Positions 25,352-34,407 of a DNA stretch of 64,000 bases are shown here, piece after piece. The stretch comes from Cellulosilyticum sp. I15G10I2 (GTDB lineage: Bacteria; Bacillota; Clostridia; Lachnospirales; Cellulosilyticaceae): NCBI RefSeq assembly GCF_900095725.1, contig NZ_FMMP01000007.1:248001-312000 (forward strand). The letters are read 5' to 3'. The stretch's first letter is position 1; every line of letters starts with the position of its first letter. The notes beneath the pieces are model-generated. The model was not told where the DNA came from. It saw only the letters and a list, made by a program, of their open reading frames with translations, and did no database searches. The position numbers were made by a program, and so were the translations under genes.

Positions 25352-26770
25352 TTAGATATTTTCAACCTTTTCATTTATTAATGTTTGTTTTGCCTTTGCA
25401 GCTTTATACATAAAGAATACAAATGCTGCAACCGCTGTTATAATACCTACTGGATAACCAATACCTTCAGATAACTTTAACCCTTCTGGTGCAACGATGA
25501 TATAAGTCGTAGTAACCGCTGTCATAAAAGCTGCTGGTACTGAACAAATATAATGAAAACGTTTATTTTGTACTAAATAACTTGCAGCTGCCCATAACAT
25601 AACCATTGCGAGTGTCTGGTTAGCCCAAGCAAAGTATCTCCAAATTATCGCAAAATCGATAAAGCATAAGGCAACACCTATTACAAAAAGTGGTATAGCA
25701 ATAACGAAACGGCTGCTAACTTTTGCTTGTTTAAATTTGAGTGCATCTGCAATTGCAAGACGTGCACTTCTAAATGCTGTATCACCAGATGTTATAGGAC
25801 AGGCAACAACGCCAAGCAGTGCTAAGATGCCCCCAAACCCACCTAGAAGTGATACTGAAATCGTATTAACTACAACCGCTGGTGCTCCAGCTTCCGATAA
25901 CGCTTTAGTCGTACCAAAGAATGCCATAGCTGCTGCTGCCCATATTAAGGCAATAACGCCTTCTGTAATCATAGCACCATAGAATACTTTACGCCCTTGA
26001 CTTTCTTTAGAAATACAACGCGCCATTATAGGTGATTGTGTTGCATGAAACCCACTAATAGCTCCGCAAGCAATGGTGATAAAAAGATATGGGAAAATCC
26101 CCTTACCTGATGGATGTAAATTAGTAAACTGAATTTCAGGAATCGTATAACCTTTAAAGAATATCCCTAAAATAATCCCCACTGCCATAATAAGTAAAGA
26201 AGCTCCAAATATCGGATAAACCTTCGTAATAAGTTTATCTATAGGTAATACTGTAGCTAATAAATAATATGCTATAATGATTGCTACCCAACCCATTTTT
26301 GGTATGCCTGTCATATTTTGCAGTAAATCTGCCGGTCCGTTGACAAAAACAACCCCTACTAGGATAAGTAACACAACAGAGAATAAACGCATAACATTTT
26401 TCGCTGATGTACCAAGATAATGTCCTACAATTTCTCCAACCGTTTCACCACTGTGGCGCACTGATAGCATACCCGCAAAGTAATCATGGGTTGCCCCAGC
26501 AAATATTGAGCCTAGTACAATCCACAAGAAAGCCGATGGCCCCCAATAAGCTCCAGCTACAGCTCCAAAAATAGGCCCAAGTCCCGCTATATTAAGGAAC
26601 TGAATGAGAAACGCATTTCCAGTTTTAACTGGCACAAAATCTACCCCATCTGCCATTGAAGTAGCCGGTGTCGCTCTGCCATCATCCATGCCAAATATTT
26701 TTTCTACTACCTTACCATAAAACACATAACCTAAGATGAGAGCAATAATCGAAAGTATAAAAGAAATCAT
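25352..26770 (-). CDS. cstA: CstA-family carbon starvation / pyruvate carrier
   Basis: Polytopic membrane protein of 472 residues with about 12-13 hydrophobic segments; short CstA forms of this size are common in Clostridia. Family features include the N-terminal DGVDFVPVKTGNAFLIQFLNIAGLGPIFGA region and SGFHATQSPIMARCI. CstA and BtsT of Escherichia coli import pyruvate, and BtsT is controlled by the LytS/LytTR-type BtsSR pair. Here a LytS/LytTR pair lies immediately upstream, so pyruvate uptake under their control is a well-founded inference. The ribosome site is AAGGAGGGG. Peptide uptake, proposed for CstA elsewhere, is an alternative. Confidence 0.88.
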   Translation of the reverse strand: MISFILSIIALILGYVFYGKVVEKIFGMDDGRATPATSMADGVDFVPVKTGNAFLIQFLNIAGLGPIFGAVAGAYWGPSAFLWIVLGSIFAGATHDYFAGMLSVRHSGETVGEIVGHYLGTSAKNVMRLFSVVLLILVGVVFVNGPADLLQNMTGIPKMGWVAIIIAYYLLATVLPIDKLITKVYPIFGASLLIMAVGIILGIFFKGYTIPEIQFTNLHPSGKGIFPYLFITIACGAISGFHATQSPIMARCISKESQGRKVFYGAMITEGVIALIWAAAAMAFFGTTKALSEAGAPAVVVNTISVSLLGGFGGILALLGVVACPITSGDTAFRSARLAIADALKFKQAKVSSRFVIAIPLFVIGVALCFIDFAIIWRYFAWANQTLAMVMLWAAASYLVQNKRFHYICSVPAAFMTAVTTTYIIVAPEGLKLSEGIGYPVGIITAVAAFVFFMYKAAKAKQTLINEKVENI

Positions 26771-26810
26771 AATACCCCTCCTTGAATGTTTGGATTGTTA
26801 ATATGTCTCT

Positions 26811-26899
26811 ATCATATAACACGTCTAAACATTTTGGTGATTTTAACACCAAAGTGCGAAAATCGCCAGGCTAAAGGTAGTCATTTATCACTAAACGGT
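26811..26899 (-). promoter_or_regulatory. cstA control region with paired LytTR-like sites
   Basis: Reading the minus strand, ACCGTTTAG (26891-26899) matches the LytTR consensus and is followed exactly 20 bp on by TACCTTTAG (26871-26879). Such direct repeats two helical turns apart are the usual LytTR target. Downstream are an inverted repeat TTTGGTG/CACCAAA (26833-26853) and a TATGAT -10 (about 26812-26817) without a good -35, as expected for an activator-dependent promoter. Confidence 0.6.
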
Positions 26900-26925
26900 T
26901 ACGCCCTACACCTAATCATTTGTTA

Positions 26926-27684
26926 CTATTTAATACACATTAATGTTTTGAAGAGTTTAGTATTGCGCCTACTGATAGGTACTTCCTCTTTACACCCTTG
27001 AAATTTAACAGCATATGTATTGTTAAACCAAGGTATAATTTCTGAGACAGCCTCTAATCTAATGATATAACTCCTATGACAACGGAAGAAAACCTTGTCA
27101 TCTAATTGGTTTTCAAGATCTGCCAAGGTATCTGATGTTATAAAACGCTCTTTTAGGGTGACTATAGCTGTTTCACTCTCATTTGTTGTGCAAAATAAAA
27201 TATCATGCTTATCAATCAGGTAAATCCGATCATTTTTCCATACTGGTAATTTATTATATCTTTTAGGATTTTGTGTAGTATTAAGCATATCCCGAATAGG
27301 TGCCATATCAGATTTTTTTTGCTGAAGCTGCTTGGTTATACGGTTTATCGTTTTTAACAAACGACCTTCTGTAAGAGGTTTTAGCACATAGTCAATGGCG
27401 TGAATTTCAAAAGCTTGTACAGCATACTCATCATATGCTGTAGCAAATACAATAAGCGGCGGAGAAGTTAATTTTATAAGCACCTCCGCCAACATGAACC
27501 CATCTATCTCCGGCATGGAAATATCCAAAAAAACAACATCTACAGATGTTTTTCTAATAAAATCCAATGCCTCAGCAGGATCTGTAAAAGCACCGGCTAT
27601 CTCTACCTCCTCATAGGCTTTAAGCATATACACCAGTTCATCTACTGCAGGTTTTTCATCATCTACCACTATGACTTTGATCAT
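26926..27684 (-). CDS. LytTR-family response regulator
   Basis: Regulator of 252 residues: receiver domain (1-120; VVDDEKPAVDEL, phosphoacceptor in VVFLDISMPEIDG, VLKPL lysine) and a C-terminal LytTR DNA-binding domain (about 145-250; FFRCHRSYIIRLEAVSEI, WFNNTYAVKF, VPISRRNTKLFKTL). Its start overlaps the kinase gene by 26 nt, so it is co-translated with it. BtsR and YpdB are the closest functional models. Target sites are proposed in front of cstA. Confidence 0.92.
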   Translation of the reverse strand: MIKVIVVDDEKPAVDELVYMLKAYEEVEIAGAFTDPAEALDFIRKTSVDVVFLDISMPEIDGFMLAEVLIKLTSPPLIVFATAYDEYAVQAFEIHAIDYVLKPLTEGRLLKTINRITKQLQQKKSDMAPIRDMLNTTQNPKRYNKLPVWKNDRIYLIDKHDILFCTTNESETAIVTLKERFITSDTLADLENQLDDKVFFRCHRSYIIRLEAVSEIIPWFNNTYAVKFQGCKEEVPISRRNTKLFKTLMCIK

Positions 27685-29368
27685 CTATTTGCCCCCCTTG
27701 AGGAAAGATTATAGTAATACAGGTCCCAAAACTTGGTTGACTTTCAATCACAAGAGATGTCCCATAAATACTTTTAAGACGATTATTCACATTCCTAATA
27801 CCAATACCCGAGTCTAGATCATTACCTTTTAATATTGCTTGTATTTGCTCCTCACTCATACCAATACCATTATCTTTAATTTTCACATACACAGTTTCCT
27901 CTTTTTTGTAAGCATGTATTTCCAGCCTTCCGCCTTTTTTAGTTGCCATCAGCCCATGTTTAAGTGCATTTTCAACTATCGGCTGCAAGATAAGCGGCGG
28001 TACTTGACACTCAATATCCGCCTCAACATCTAATACCACTTCCAGCCTTTCGGAAAACCTCGCCTGTTCGATGCTCAAGTAACTTTCAATGTGCTTAAAT
28101 TCTTGTGCCAGAGGGATAAACTCTCCTGTTGTTTTAAAGCTTGTCCTTAAATAATAACTAAGCTGCATTAATAATTCTCTTGCTTTAAGCGCATCTGTTC
28201 TGCAGAAAGAAACAATTGTATTAAGTGCATTAAAGAGAAAATGAGGTTGAATTTGTGCTTGAAGCGCTCTAAGTTCAGCTTTATTTAATAATTCTTTTTG
28301 ATAAAATATTTGACTAAGCTCCAGCTGTGTAGAAAAGAGGTGCCCAAGCCCTTTTGCAAGTTCTATGTCCGAAGAAGTAATGCTGTTTTCTAAACATTTA
28401 TAAAGTTTTAAAGTGCCTATAATATTATCTTTCATAAGCAGCGGCACCACAATGGCAGCTTTTAATTTACAGGATGGATTCTCACATTCAATGCTCACTT
28501 TATCCTGCGCAATCATATACTGCTTCTGGTCTATGGCCTTCTGAGTAATGCTTGTCCGGATAGCGCTGCCACTTTTATGATGGTCATCTCCAACACCAAT
28601 ATGTGCAAGTATAATTTCCGTATTTGTAAAAGCCACAGCATCTACGCCCGTAGCGTCACAAATAATTTTTGCTGCCGTTTTGCAAGATTTTTTATTTAAA
28701 CCATTTCTTAAGATGGGTAATGTATTAGTTGCAATACTAAGAGCTAATTGTGCTTTAACTGCACCAGCCCTTTCATTTTCTTCATAGATCTGTTGGATAA
28801 GCAGAATAAATGCCGCTGTTCCTAAAGCATTAATGAACGTCATCGGCAAAAAAATGAGCTGCACTAAATTAAGCGCCTGCTCAAAAGGCCTTGAAATAAG
28901 CAAGATAACCAGCATCTGTATCGTCTCAATCCATGCGGCTATAATAAATCCCCACAACCATTTATTGGGTTTTGCATCCACATATCTTTTAAAATAGCCA
29001 GCTATGACTCCCCCCAATATAGTTGAAATGCCACATGCTATCGCCGTAAATCTCCCTGCCGGTATAACCATACGATGAATCCCAGCAATAAGTCCCGCGC
29101 CAATCCCTATAGCTGGTCCGCCAAAAAGTCCAGCTACAACAACCCCTATAGAGCGCGAGTTAGCAATAGCATCATTAACCGGAACACCCCAGTAAGTCCC
29201 TATAATCCCAACAAGCCCAAAAATTAACGAAAAAAGCAATTTATCTCTTAAAGCCAATTTTTCTTTTAAAAGATAATGTTTAAAAAAATCAGATTTTGAA
29301 AGCATAAAAGCCGCTAGAACGATAATACCTAACTTATTAAATAAATTCTGAGATAATTCTATAAGCAC
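27659..29368 (-). CDS. LytS/BtsS-type sensor histidine kinase
   Basis: Kinase of 569 residues. An N-terminal 5TM LytS domain (about 1-200; NSRSIGVVVAGLFGGPAIGIG is typical) is followed by a GAF-like region (about 220-345), a His_kinase box with QPHFLFNALNTIVSF near 375 and a HATPase domain (ENALKHGLMA, DNGIGMS, GIGIRNVNNRL). A GTG start with GGGGAGG 9 nt upstream is assigned. BtsS, the model, responds to pyruvate, matching the cstA-type carrier downstream. The ligand is inferred, not seen. Confidence 0.92.
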   Translation of the reverse strand: MLIELSQNLFNKLGIIVLAAFMLSKSDFFKHYLLKEKLALRDKLLFSLIFGLVGIIGTYWGVPVNDAIANSRSIGVVVAGLFGGPAIGIGAGLIAGIHRMVIPAGRFTAIACGISTILGGVIAGYFKRYVDAKPNKWLWGFIIAAWIETIQMLVILLISRPFEQALNLVQLIFLPMTFINALGTAAFILLIQQIYEENERAGAVKAQLALSIATNTLPILRNGLNKKSCKTAAKIICDATGVDAVAFTNTEIILAHIGVGDDHHKSGSAIRTSITQKAIDQKQYMIAQDKVSIECENPSCKLKAAIVVPLLMKDNIIGTLKLYKCLENSITSSDIELAKGLGHLFSTQLELSQIFYQKELLNKAELRALQAQIQPHFLFNALNTIVSFCRTDALKARELLMQLSYYLRTSFKTTGEFIPLAQEFKHIESYLSIEQARFSERLEVVLDVEADIECQVPPLILQPIVENALKHGLMATKKGGRLEIHAYKKEETVYVKIKDNGIGMSEEQIQAILKGNDLDSGIGIRNVNNRLKSIYGTSLVIESQPSFGTCITIIFPQGGQIDDQSHSGR

Positions 29369-29460
29369 GCCGTTCTACCTCCCCTTTAAGCATCTCACAG
29401 CTTTAGTATATGAATTTTCTTTTAGGTTCATTCAGCCGCATCCCCTATCACCTTCACCTA

Positions 29461-30417
29461 TTAATAGGCCGCTTCGACCTTATGTTCATCATAAAACGAA
29501 TTATTTTCTCCATGTGTTTTTTTAGCAACGTACATAGCTTTATCAGCCTTTACTATTAATGTGTCAATTGTATCTCCATCAGTTGGATAAAAGCTTGCCC
29601 CTATACTTAATGAGATATTGATCGCTTCTCCATTATTCTCGACTATATGATTTTTAGTATGAATAATTCTTGAAACGATCCGATTATAATTCTCATAACT
29701 TTTTATATTAGGCAGTAAAATCAAAAACTCATCTCCGCCATATCTGGCAACTATGTCACTCTTTCTTGTTGCTTCTTTAAGCATATTGGCAACTTGCATG
29801 AGTACTCGGTCTCCTACTTCATGACCATGAGTATCATTAATATATTTAAACTTATTAACATCTATAAACATGATTCCAAGTAATTCATTATTTCTTTTTG
29901 CATGATCCAACATTTTTTCACTAAATTCATAGAATAACGTTCTATTAGCAACGCCTGTGAGCTTATCATAATATGCTAATTTCTTAATTACTTTTTCTTT
30001 TTCTTTTAACTCGTTATTAAGCGTATGAAGCTGCTCAACATAATCTTTTAACTGCTTAATACGAAATATTTGATTCGTTACATCAATAAATTCAAGAAGA
30101 ATAACACTTTTCCCTGCTTTTTCTACTTTGCTTATCTTTAAATTAAGCTTATAGTTCGCATTAATAACATTCTTATGAAGTGCTGCCGAAAAAAATAATT
30201 TACAGCCATTTTCTATAACCCCTTGTATAGACCGCCTAAAAAAATCTTTATTCAGTTTTGGTAAAACTTCGTAAAGATTCTTATTTAACATTTCATCCGC
30301 ACTTTTATGTGTTAAAAACAACATATAATTGTTTAAATACAAAACCTCTAAATCTTCATTGAGTATGACTATGCCCTCGTTAATACAATTGAGTGCATCT
30401 TCTAATATGCTATCCAT
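29461..30417 (-). CDS. PAS-GGDEF diguanylate cyclase
   Basis: Makes cyclic di-GMP. The 318-residue protein has a PAS domain (about 1-115), a short coiled-coil linker (115-145; QLKDYVEQLHTLNNELKEKE) and a GGDEF domain (about 150-310). The active motif is intact (ARYGGDEFLIL) and an RxxD inhibitory site (RKSD) lies five residues before it, so feedback inhibition is expected. No membrane segment, so it is cytosolic. Its start overlaps the CheC-like gene by 8 nt. The operon order CheY, CheC, GGDEF suggests c-di-GMP output is tied to a chemotaxis-type phosphorelay. Confidence 0.9.
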   Translation of the reverse strand: MDSILEDALNCINEGIVILNEDLEVLYLNNYMLFLTHKSADEMLNKNLYEVLPKLNKDFFRRSIQGVIENGCKLFFSAALHKNVINANYKLNLKISKVEKAGKSVILLEFIDVTNQIFRIKQLKDYVEQLHTLNNELKEKEKVIKKLAYYDKLTGVANRTLFYEFSEKMLDHAKRNNELLGIMFIDVNKFKYINDTHGHEVGDRVLMQVANMLKEATRKSDIVARYGGDEFLILLPNIKSYENYNRIVSRIIHTKNHIVENNGEAINISLSIGASFYPTDGDTIDTLIVKADKAMYVAKKTHGENNSFYDEHKVEAAY

Positions 30418-31045
30418 TTAAATCATCTTCTTTCATACAGATCTTTTTAAATATTTGATCTAGGGTACTGAGCGCCAAGTTAATAATAATAGCCCCTTCA
30501 AGTTCTGAATCTTCTATATTGAAAGTTATGTACAGGATTAAAACATAAGCATATTCTTCATTTATAATCATTTTATCTATATGTTTATTACTAAGAATAT
30601 TAATTTCAGGAAGTGTATAACTAAATTTCATATTAACATAATTACCAATTTCCCCAATAATGGCATTTAAAATAATATTGCCTACTTCTTTTATAATATC
30701 AAAGTCTATATCTGTAAACTTTATGCCGCAGGATGTATTTGTATTTTCCTCATGTAAACAAAGATTGATAAAACGCCTCATTTTATCTGCGGGAAAAATC
30801 AAACTCGCTTTGCCTGCTAATTCTTCTTCAAAAGAAATAGAAGATACCATGAGTGCCCCTTCAAACGCATTATTAATATAATCATATAATGCTTCTGCAT
30901 CTTCTTCAATACCTATTATTTTAAGATCAGGTACGTTAAGCAATATTTTTTTATCAATTATTTCTGAAAGCATCGCTGCTGATTTGCCCACACCTATGTT
31001 AAATAACTCTTTGAGTATGTCTGCTCTTACTATTTTTTCGTTCAT
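30410..31045 (-). CDS. CheC-like CheY-phosphatase
   Basis: Protein of 211 residues with the two CheC active-site helices: DILKELFNIGVGKSAAMLSE near residue 10 and DIIKEVGNIILNAIIGE near residue 115. CheC, CheX and FliY proteins dephosphorylate CheY-P using a conserved E-x-x-N in each helix; ExxN is seen in both (ELFN, EVGN). No CheD is adjacent. Translational overlaps of 4 nt with the receiver gene and 8 nt with the cyclase gene show one transcript. It likely resets the receiver encoded before it. Confidence 0.82.
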   Translation of the reverse strand: MNEKIVRADILKELFNIGVGKSAAMLSEIIDKKILLNVPDLKIIGIEEDAEALYDYINNAFEGALMVSSISFEEELAGKASLIFPADKMRRFINLCLHEENTNTSCGIKFTDIDFDIIKEVGNIILNAIIGEIGNYVNMKFSYTLPEINILSNKHIDKMIINEEYAYVLILYITFNIEDSELEGAIIINLALSTLDQIFKKICMKEDDLNG

Positions 31046-31410
31046 TTGAAATCTTCCCTTATTATATCACATACCATTTTTGCTTTTTCTTCATTAAAAG
31101 GCTTATTAATAAACGCCATAATATTATACTGTGCTATTTCTTCCTTTACGTATTTTTGAACATCTGCAGAGATAACAAATATTTTAGCACTACTATTATA
31201 TTCTTTTATAAGTTTGATCATGTCTTGGCCATTTATATTGGGCATAAGTAAATCTACAAACGTATAATGAGGTTTTATTCTTTTATATACTTCAAATCCA
31301 TCCTGCCCGTCATTTGCAAAAAAAATATCTGCCTCACCTAAAAACTCTTTAATTAAATTACCTGATGTTGCACGTGAAAAAGCTGAGTCATCTACAATCA
31401 AAACTTTCAT
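31042..31410 (-). CDS. Stand-alone CheY-like receiver
   Basis: Single receiver domain of 122 residues: VLIVDDSAFSR, phosphoacceptor in YTFVDLLMPNINGQDM, a VISAD segment and the FINKPFN lysine. No output domain. The start at 31410 (MKVLIV) is chosen because GGAGGAAA lies just upstream; the in-frame extension to 31434 has no ribosome site. As first gene of the CheY/CheC/GGDEF operon it is presumably the phospho-signal carrier acting on the other two products or on a motility or adhesion apparatus elsewhere. Confidence 0.9.
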   Translation of the reverse strand: MKVLIVDDSAFSRATSGNLIKEFLGEADIFFANDGQDGFEVYKRIKPHYTFVDLLMPNINGQDMIKLIKEYNSSAKIFVISADVQKYVKEEIAQYNIMAFINKPFNEEKAKMVCDIIREDFK

Positions 31411-31470
31411 TAAAAATTTCCTCCTTAGCCTCATTCATTTATTAAAGTTATGATCTTTTTGAATCCACAT

Positions 31471-31600
31471 AAAAAAGCCAACAATTAAATGATTAATTGC
31501 TGGCAGGTTGCACCATTAACTCCCAAGTCCCAAGGTGCCCAATATAAGAAACTTGTTCATAGTATCCAACTCTTTTCAACGAGGTAAAAATGTCGCTATA
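31471..31600 (-). promoter_or_regulatory. Structured 5' leader with terminator before the CheY/CheC/GGDEF operon
   Basis: On the minus strand a GCACC/GGTGC hairpin (31533-31537 with 31511-31515) encloses two CTTGGGA repeats and is followed by an intrinsic terminator (13-bp stem at 31477-31504, then TTTTTT) about 60 bp before the receiver gene. Upstream sequence has further pairing potential. A folded segment followed by a terminator in front of a c-di-GMP operon is the layout of a transcriptional riboswitch. The sequence does not match the c-di-GMP-I or -II consensus as I know them, so the class is left open. Confidence 0.5.
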
Positions 31601-31708
31601 TATTAAAACTATATTGAACAATGTAAAATTTTCAAACTATTATTTTGTAATAATAATACCATCTGACTATTAAAAAATCAACTTTAAATTCTAAAAATAT
31701 TCTATTAA

Positions 31709-32689
31709 TTATTTAGAACTATTTCTTATGATCAAACTTGGTTCTAGCTCAATTTTAATAGGCGTTTCTTCTATTTCTCCCTTAATACGCTTTTGCAAAA
31801 TGCTAAATGCCATTTGCATCATATCTCGAATGGGCTGATGTACACTAGAAATAGAAAGAGACTTGGATAAAATAGTATCATCAAACCCAACAACTGCTAT
31901 ATCTTCCGGTACTTTAATCTGGCGTTCATTCATTAATTTCATAAATTCAAATGCGCCTACATCATTAAAACCAAATACTGCTGTAAAATCTAGTTTTTCA
32001 TGAGTGTCTAAATATTTAATTATATCTTGACGAATGCTGTATTGAGAATTTGAATCACTTCCAAGCTCAATAATATTTTCATCTCTAAGGCATAACCCAT
32101 TATTAAAAATGGCTTCTTTAAAAAATAGCAGCCTTTCATCATGCATAGGACCTATATACCCTAACTTATGATGTCCCTGGCTAATTAAGTGCTCAGCTAC
32201 TAGCTTTACGCCTTGTTTATGAGAAACGGCTACACTATCGAACTCATCTTTTATTTGAGTAATAATCACCGTTGGTACTTCGAGCTTTTTTAAAGCAGAT
32301 AAGTTATGTGAAGTAGTGGGTACTAAAAGAATCCCATCTACCTGTCTCGCCATAAAATTTTGTATATTATCCCATTCTGTAAGTACATTATGATTACTGT
32401 TATGGATAATAATATTATAGCCATGCTGTCTACTTTCATATTCTAATGCCTCAATAAGATCCATAAAATATGGATTTGAAATATCAATTACACTTACCCC
32501 AGTAAGGAAAGATGCATTATTCTTAAGAGTCTGCGCCGTCCTATTAGGTTTAAATCCTACCTCTTCTATTATCTTAAAAACGCGTTTAGCTGCTTCTTTA
32601 TTCACGTTTGGATTGCCATTAATTACCCTAGATACAGTAGCTTGTGAAACATTAGCGAGTTTCGCGATATCCTTCATTGTCATTTTCAT
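31709..32689 (-). CDS. LacI-family repressor of the fructan/sucrose operon
   Basis: Repressor of about 327 residues. The N-terminal helix-turn-helix MKDIAKLANVSQATVSRVIN is followed by the periplasmic-binding-like effector domain (about 60-325). The start at 32689 is proposed because GGGTGAAG lies just upstream and because the in-frame extension to 32743 would make an operator-like palindrome part of the coding region. It is divergent from the ABC/GH32 operon, and a matching palindrome covers that operon's start site. The inducer is presumably sucrose, a fructo-oligosaccharide or a phosphorylated product. Confidence 0.87.
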   Translation of the reverse strand: MKMTMKDIAKLANVSQATVSRVINGNPNVNKEAAKRVFKIIEEVGFKPNRTAQTLKNNASFLTGVSVIDISNPYFMDLIEALEYESRQHGYNIIIHNSNHNVLTEWDNIQNFMARQVDGILLVPTTSHNLSALKKLEVPTVIITQIKDEFDSVAVSHKQGVKLVAEHLISQGHHKLGYIGPMHDERLLFFKEAIFNNGLCLRDENIIELGSDSNSQYSIRQDIIKYLDTHEKLDFTAVFGFNDVGAFEFMKLMNERQIKVPEDIAVVGFDDTILSKSLSISSVHQPIRDMMQMAFSILQKRIKGEIEETPIKIELEPSLIIRNSSK

Positions 32690-32704
32690 TTCTTCACCCA
32701 TTTC

Positions 32705-32718
32705 TGAATACGAATTCA
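32705..32718. promoter_or_regulatory. LacI operator candidate (autoregulatory)
   Basis: TGAATACGAATTCA, a near-perfect palindrome one base different from the operator at 32895-32908, placed just upstream of the chosen repressor start. Position and similarity suggest that the repressor limits its own synthesis. Confidence 0.6.
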
Positions 32719-32858
32719 TATAAGATTTCATAATTATTCTCATATGCTTTTAATTCAATTATAAATGATTACAACTTATTTGTGAATAGAATCGTATTTT
32801 TTTGTTATTATTGCACATTATATTTTTATAAATTTATTTATGATTGTTTATTTTTTTA

Positions 32859-32908
32859 TTGACAATTAACCTTTTGTAAATTACAATTTATTTATGAATA
32901 CGTATTCA
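32859..32908 (+). promoter_or_regulatory. Promoter and operator of the fructan/sucrose operon
   Basis: TTGACA (32859-32864), a 17-nt spacer and TACAAT (32882-32887) form a near-consensus vegetative promoter. The perfect 14-bp palindrome TGAATACGTATTCA (32895-32908), with the central CG typical of LacI-family operators, begins at the expected transcription start, so a bound repressor would block initiation. The SBP gene starts 93 bp further on. Confidence 0.8.
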
Positions 32909-33001
32909 CAGTTTTTATTCTTAAGATATAAACAGTAATACTGTATTTATCAGAACTTCATTTCAAACCTAATATGTAATTATAAAAGGAGGATATCTTA
33001 G

Positions 33002-34390
33002 ATGAAAAAGGGAATTGCATTATTATTAAGCTTAGCTATTAGTATGATAGCTGTAGGATGTGGTAGTACGGAAGCCAAAAAAGATGATAAAATTGTGGTG
33101 TGGACACAGGCTGCGCCAGACCACCCAGAAGGAAAAATGTTTGCCGATAGAATAGCATCTTATAACGCTTCTAATCCTGACAAACTGCCTGTAGAAATTC
33201 AAAACTTTACCCGTGCAGGTTCCGGCTCTGGCTACATAGACAAGTTAAATGCAGCTATTACCTCTGATCAAGTCCCTGATATTTTTACTTTAGATGGACC
33301 AGATGTTGCCTCATACGTTGAAGCAGGTGTTGTAGGAGAATTAGATGGCCTTTTAAGCGATGATTTTAAGAATGGTTTTACAGACGCAATGCTTGAACAA
33401 GGTACAGTAGATGGCAAACTATATGCTCTTGGCTATCAAGACTCTGGCGTTGTGGTTATGTACAACGAAGATGTCATAAGTGAGTTGCCTGATGATGTAA
33501 AGGCATTAATCCCAACCGCTGATGAAGATTGGACATGGGAAGACTTCTATAAAGTAACTGAAGCTGTTAATGCACTTCGAACAAATCCCGAAACCAAAGA
33601 TAAAGAGGCTATCAAAAAACTCGAATTAGTTGTAGACTTCCTGACAAGTGATATTCCAAAAGGTGCTTATGAAATAGCTATGTACTATCTCTTACCAATG
33701 ATTTGGTCAAATGGTGGTCAGGTTGTAGCTGAAGATGGTCTTAGCGTTGAAGGTTATTTAAATAGTCCCGAAACACTAGATGCTTTAACTCAATTTGCCG
33801 CGTTTTTTGCTAATGATTACTCTATTGCAATAGAACCCGAAAAAAGCTTTCATAATGGAAAATCTGCAATGGCTGTTGCAGGCTTTTGGTATATAACAGA
33901 CTTAACCAGCAATTACCCAAGCTTAAAATTCCGTTCTGTAAGATATCCAAAAATGGATCTTAACAATACTTCTAATTACACACCTTCTGGTAGCTGGGCT
34001 TTTGTAAGATCTGGAAGTATCGATAAAAATTCTGAAAAAGCTAAACAAGTTGCCGATGTAATGGCATGGCTGACAGATGATGAAGCTGCTGCAGCATACT
34101 ACAAAGCGAACGGCGCCATTCCAGGCCGCAAAAATTCAGTAGCTGTTATTGATACGAATACTGACAATCCATATCACAATGAAGCATGGTCTGTTCTTAA
34201 ATACCAAGTAGAAAATACAAATAAAGCACGTCCTATTTCTGTAGGTTATCCTTACTTATCCGAAACATTTGCAAGAGATATTATTCTTAAAGCAGCACAA
34301 AACAAAGTAAGTGACCAAGCAACATTAAAACAATATGCTGATGAAGCAATCAAAAAACTCAACTATGAATTTGAAAAGTATAAAAAATAA
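33002..34390 (+). CDS. Sugar ABC transporter, substrate-binding lipoprotein (fructan/sucrose)
   Basis: Extracellular binding protein of 462 residues with a lipoprotein signal; the lipobox cysteine is at about residue 20 (SMIAVGCGS). It belongs to the family 1 solute-binding proteins for oligosaccharides. Typical segments are IVVWTQAAPDHPEG near the start, the YNED region near residue 155 and AVAGFWYITD near residue 295. It heads an operon with two permeases and a GH32 invertase, so sucrose or short fructans are the likely ligand. A terminator-like hairpin follows it, which would favour extra binding protein over permease. Confidence 0.9.
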   Translation: MKKGIALLLSLAISMIAVGCGSTEAKKDDKIVVWTQAAPDHPEGKMFADRIASYNASNPDKLPVEIQNFTRAGSGSGYIDKLNAAITSDQVPDIFTLDGPDVASYVEAGVVGELDGLLSDDFKNGFTDAMLEQGTVDGKLYALGYQDSGVVVMYNEDVISELPDDVKALIPTADEDWTWEDFYKVTEAVNALRTNPETKDKEAIKKLELVVDFLTSDIPKGAYEIAMYYLLPMIWSNGGQVVAEDGLSVEGYLNSPETLDALTQFAAFFANDYSIAIEPEKSFHNGKSAMAVAGFWYITDLTSNYPSLKFRSVRYPKMDLNNTSNYTPSGSWAFVRSGSIDKNSEKAKQVADVMAWLTDDEAAAAYYKANGAIPGRKNSVAVIDTNTDNPYHNEAWSVLKYQVENTNKARPISVGYPYLSETFARDIILKAAQNKVSDQATLKQYADEAIKKLNYEFEKYKK

Positions 34391-34407
34391 TCTATTTAGA
34401 TAATAAG

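Noticed and set aside
31471-31600. c-di-GMP-I or -II riboswitch
   Set aside because: Context fits, but the conserved core of neither class as I know them can be found, so the leader is left unclassified.
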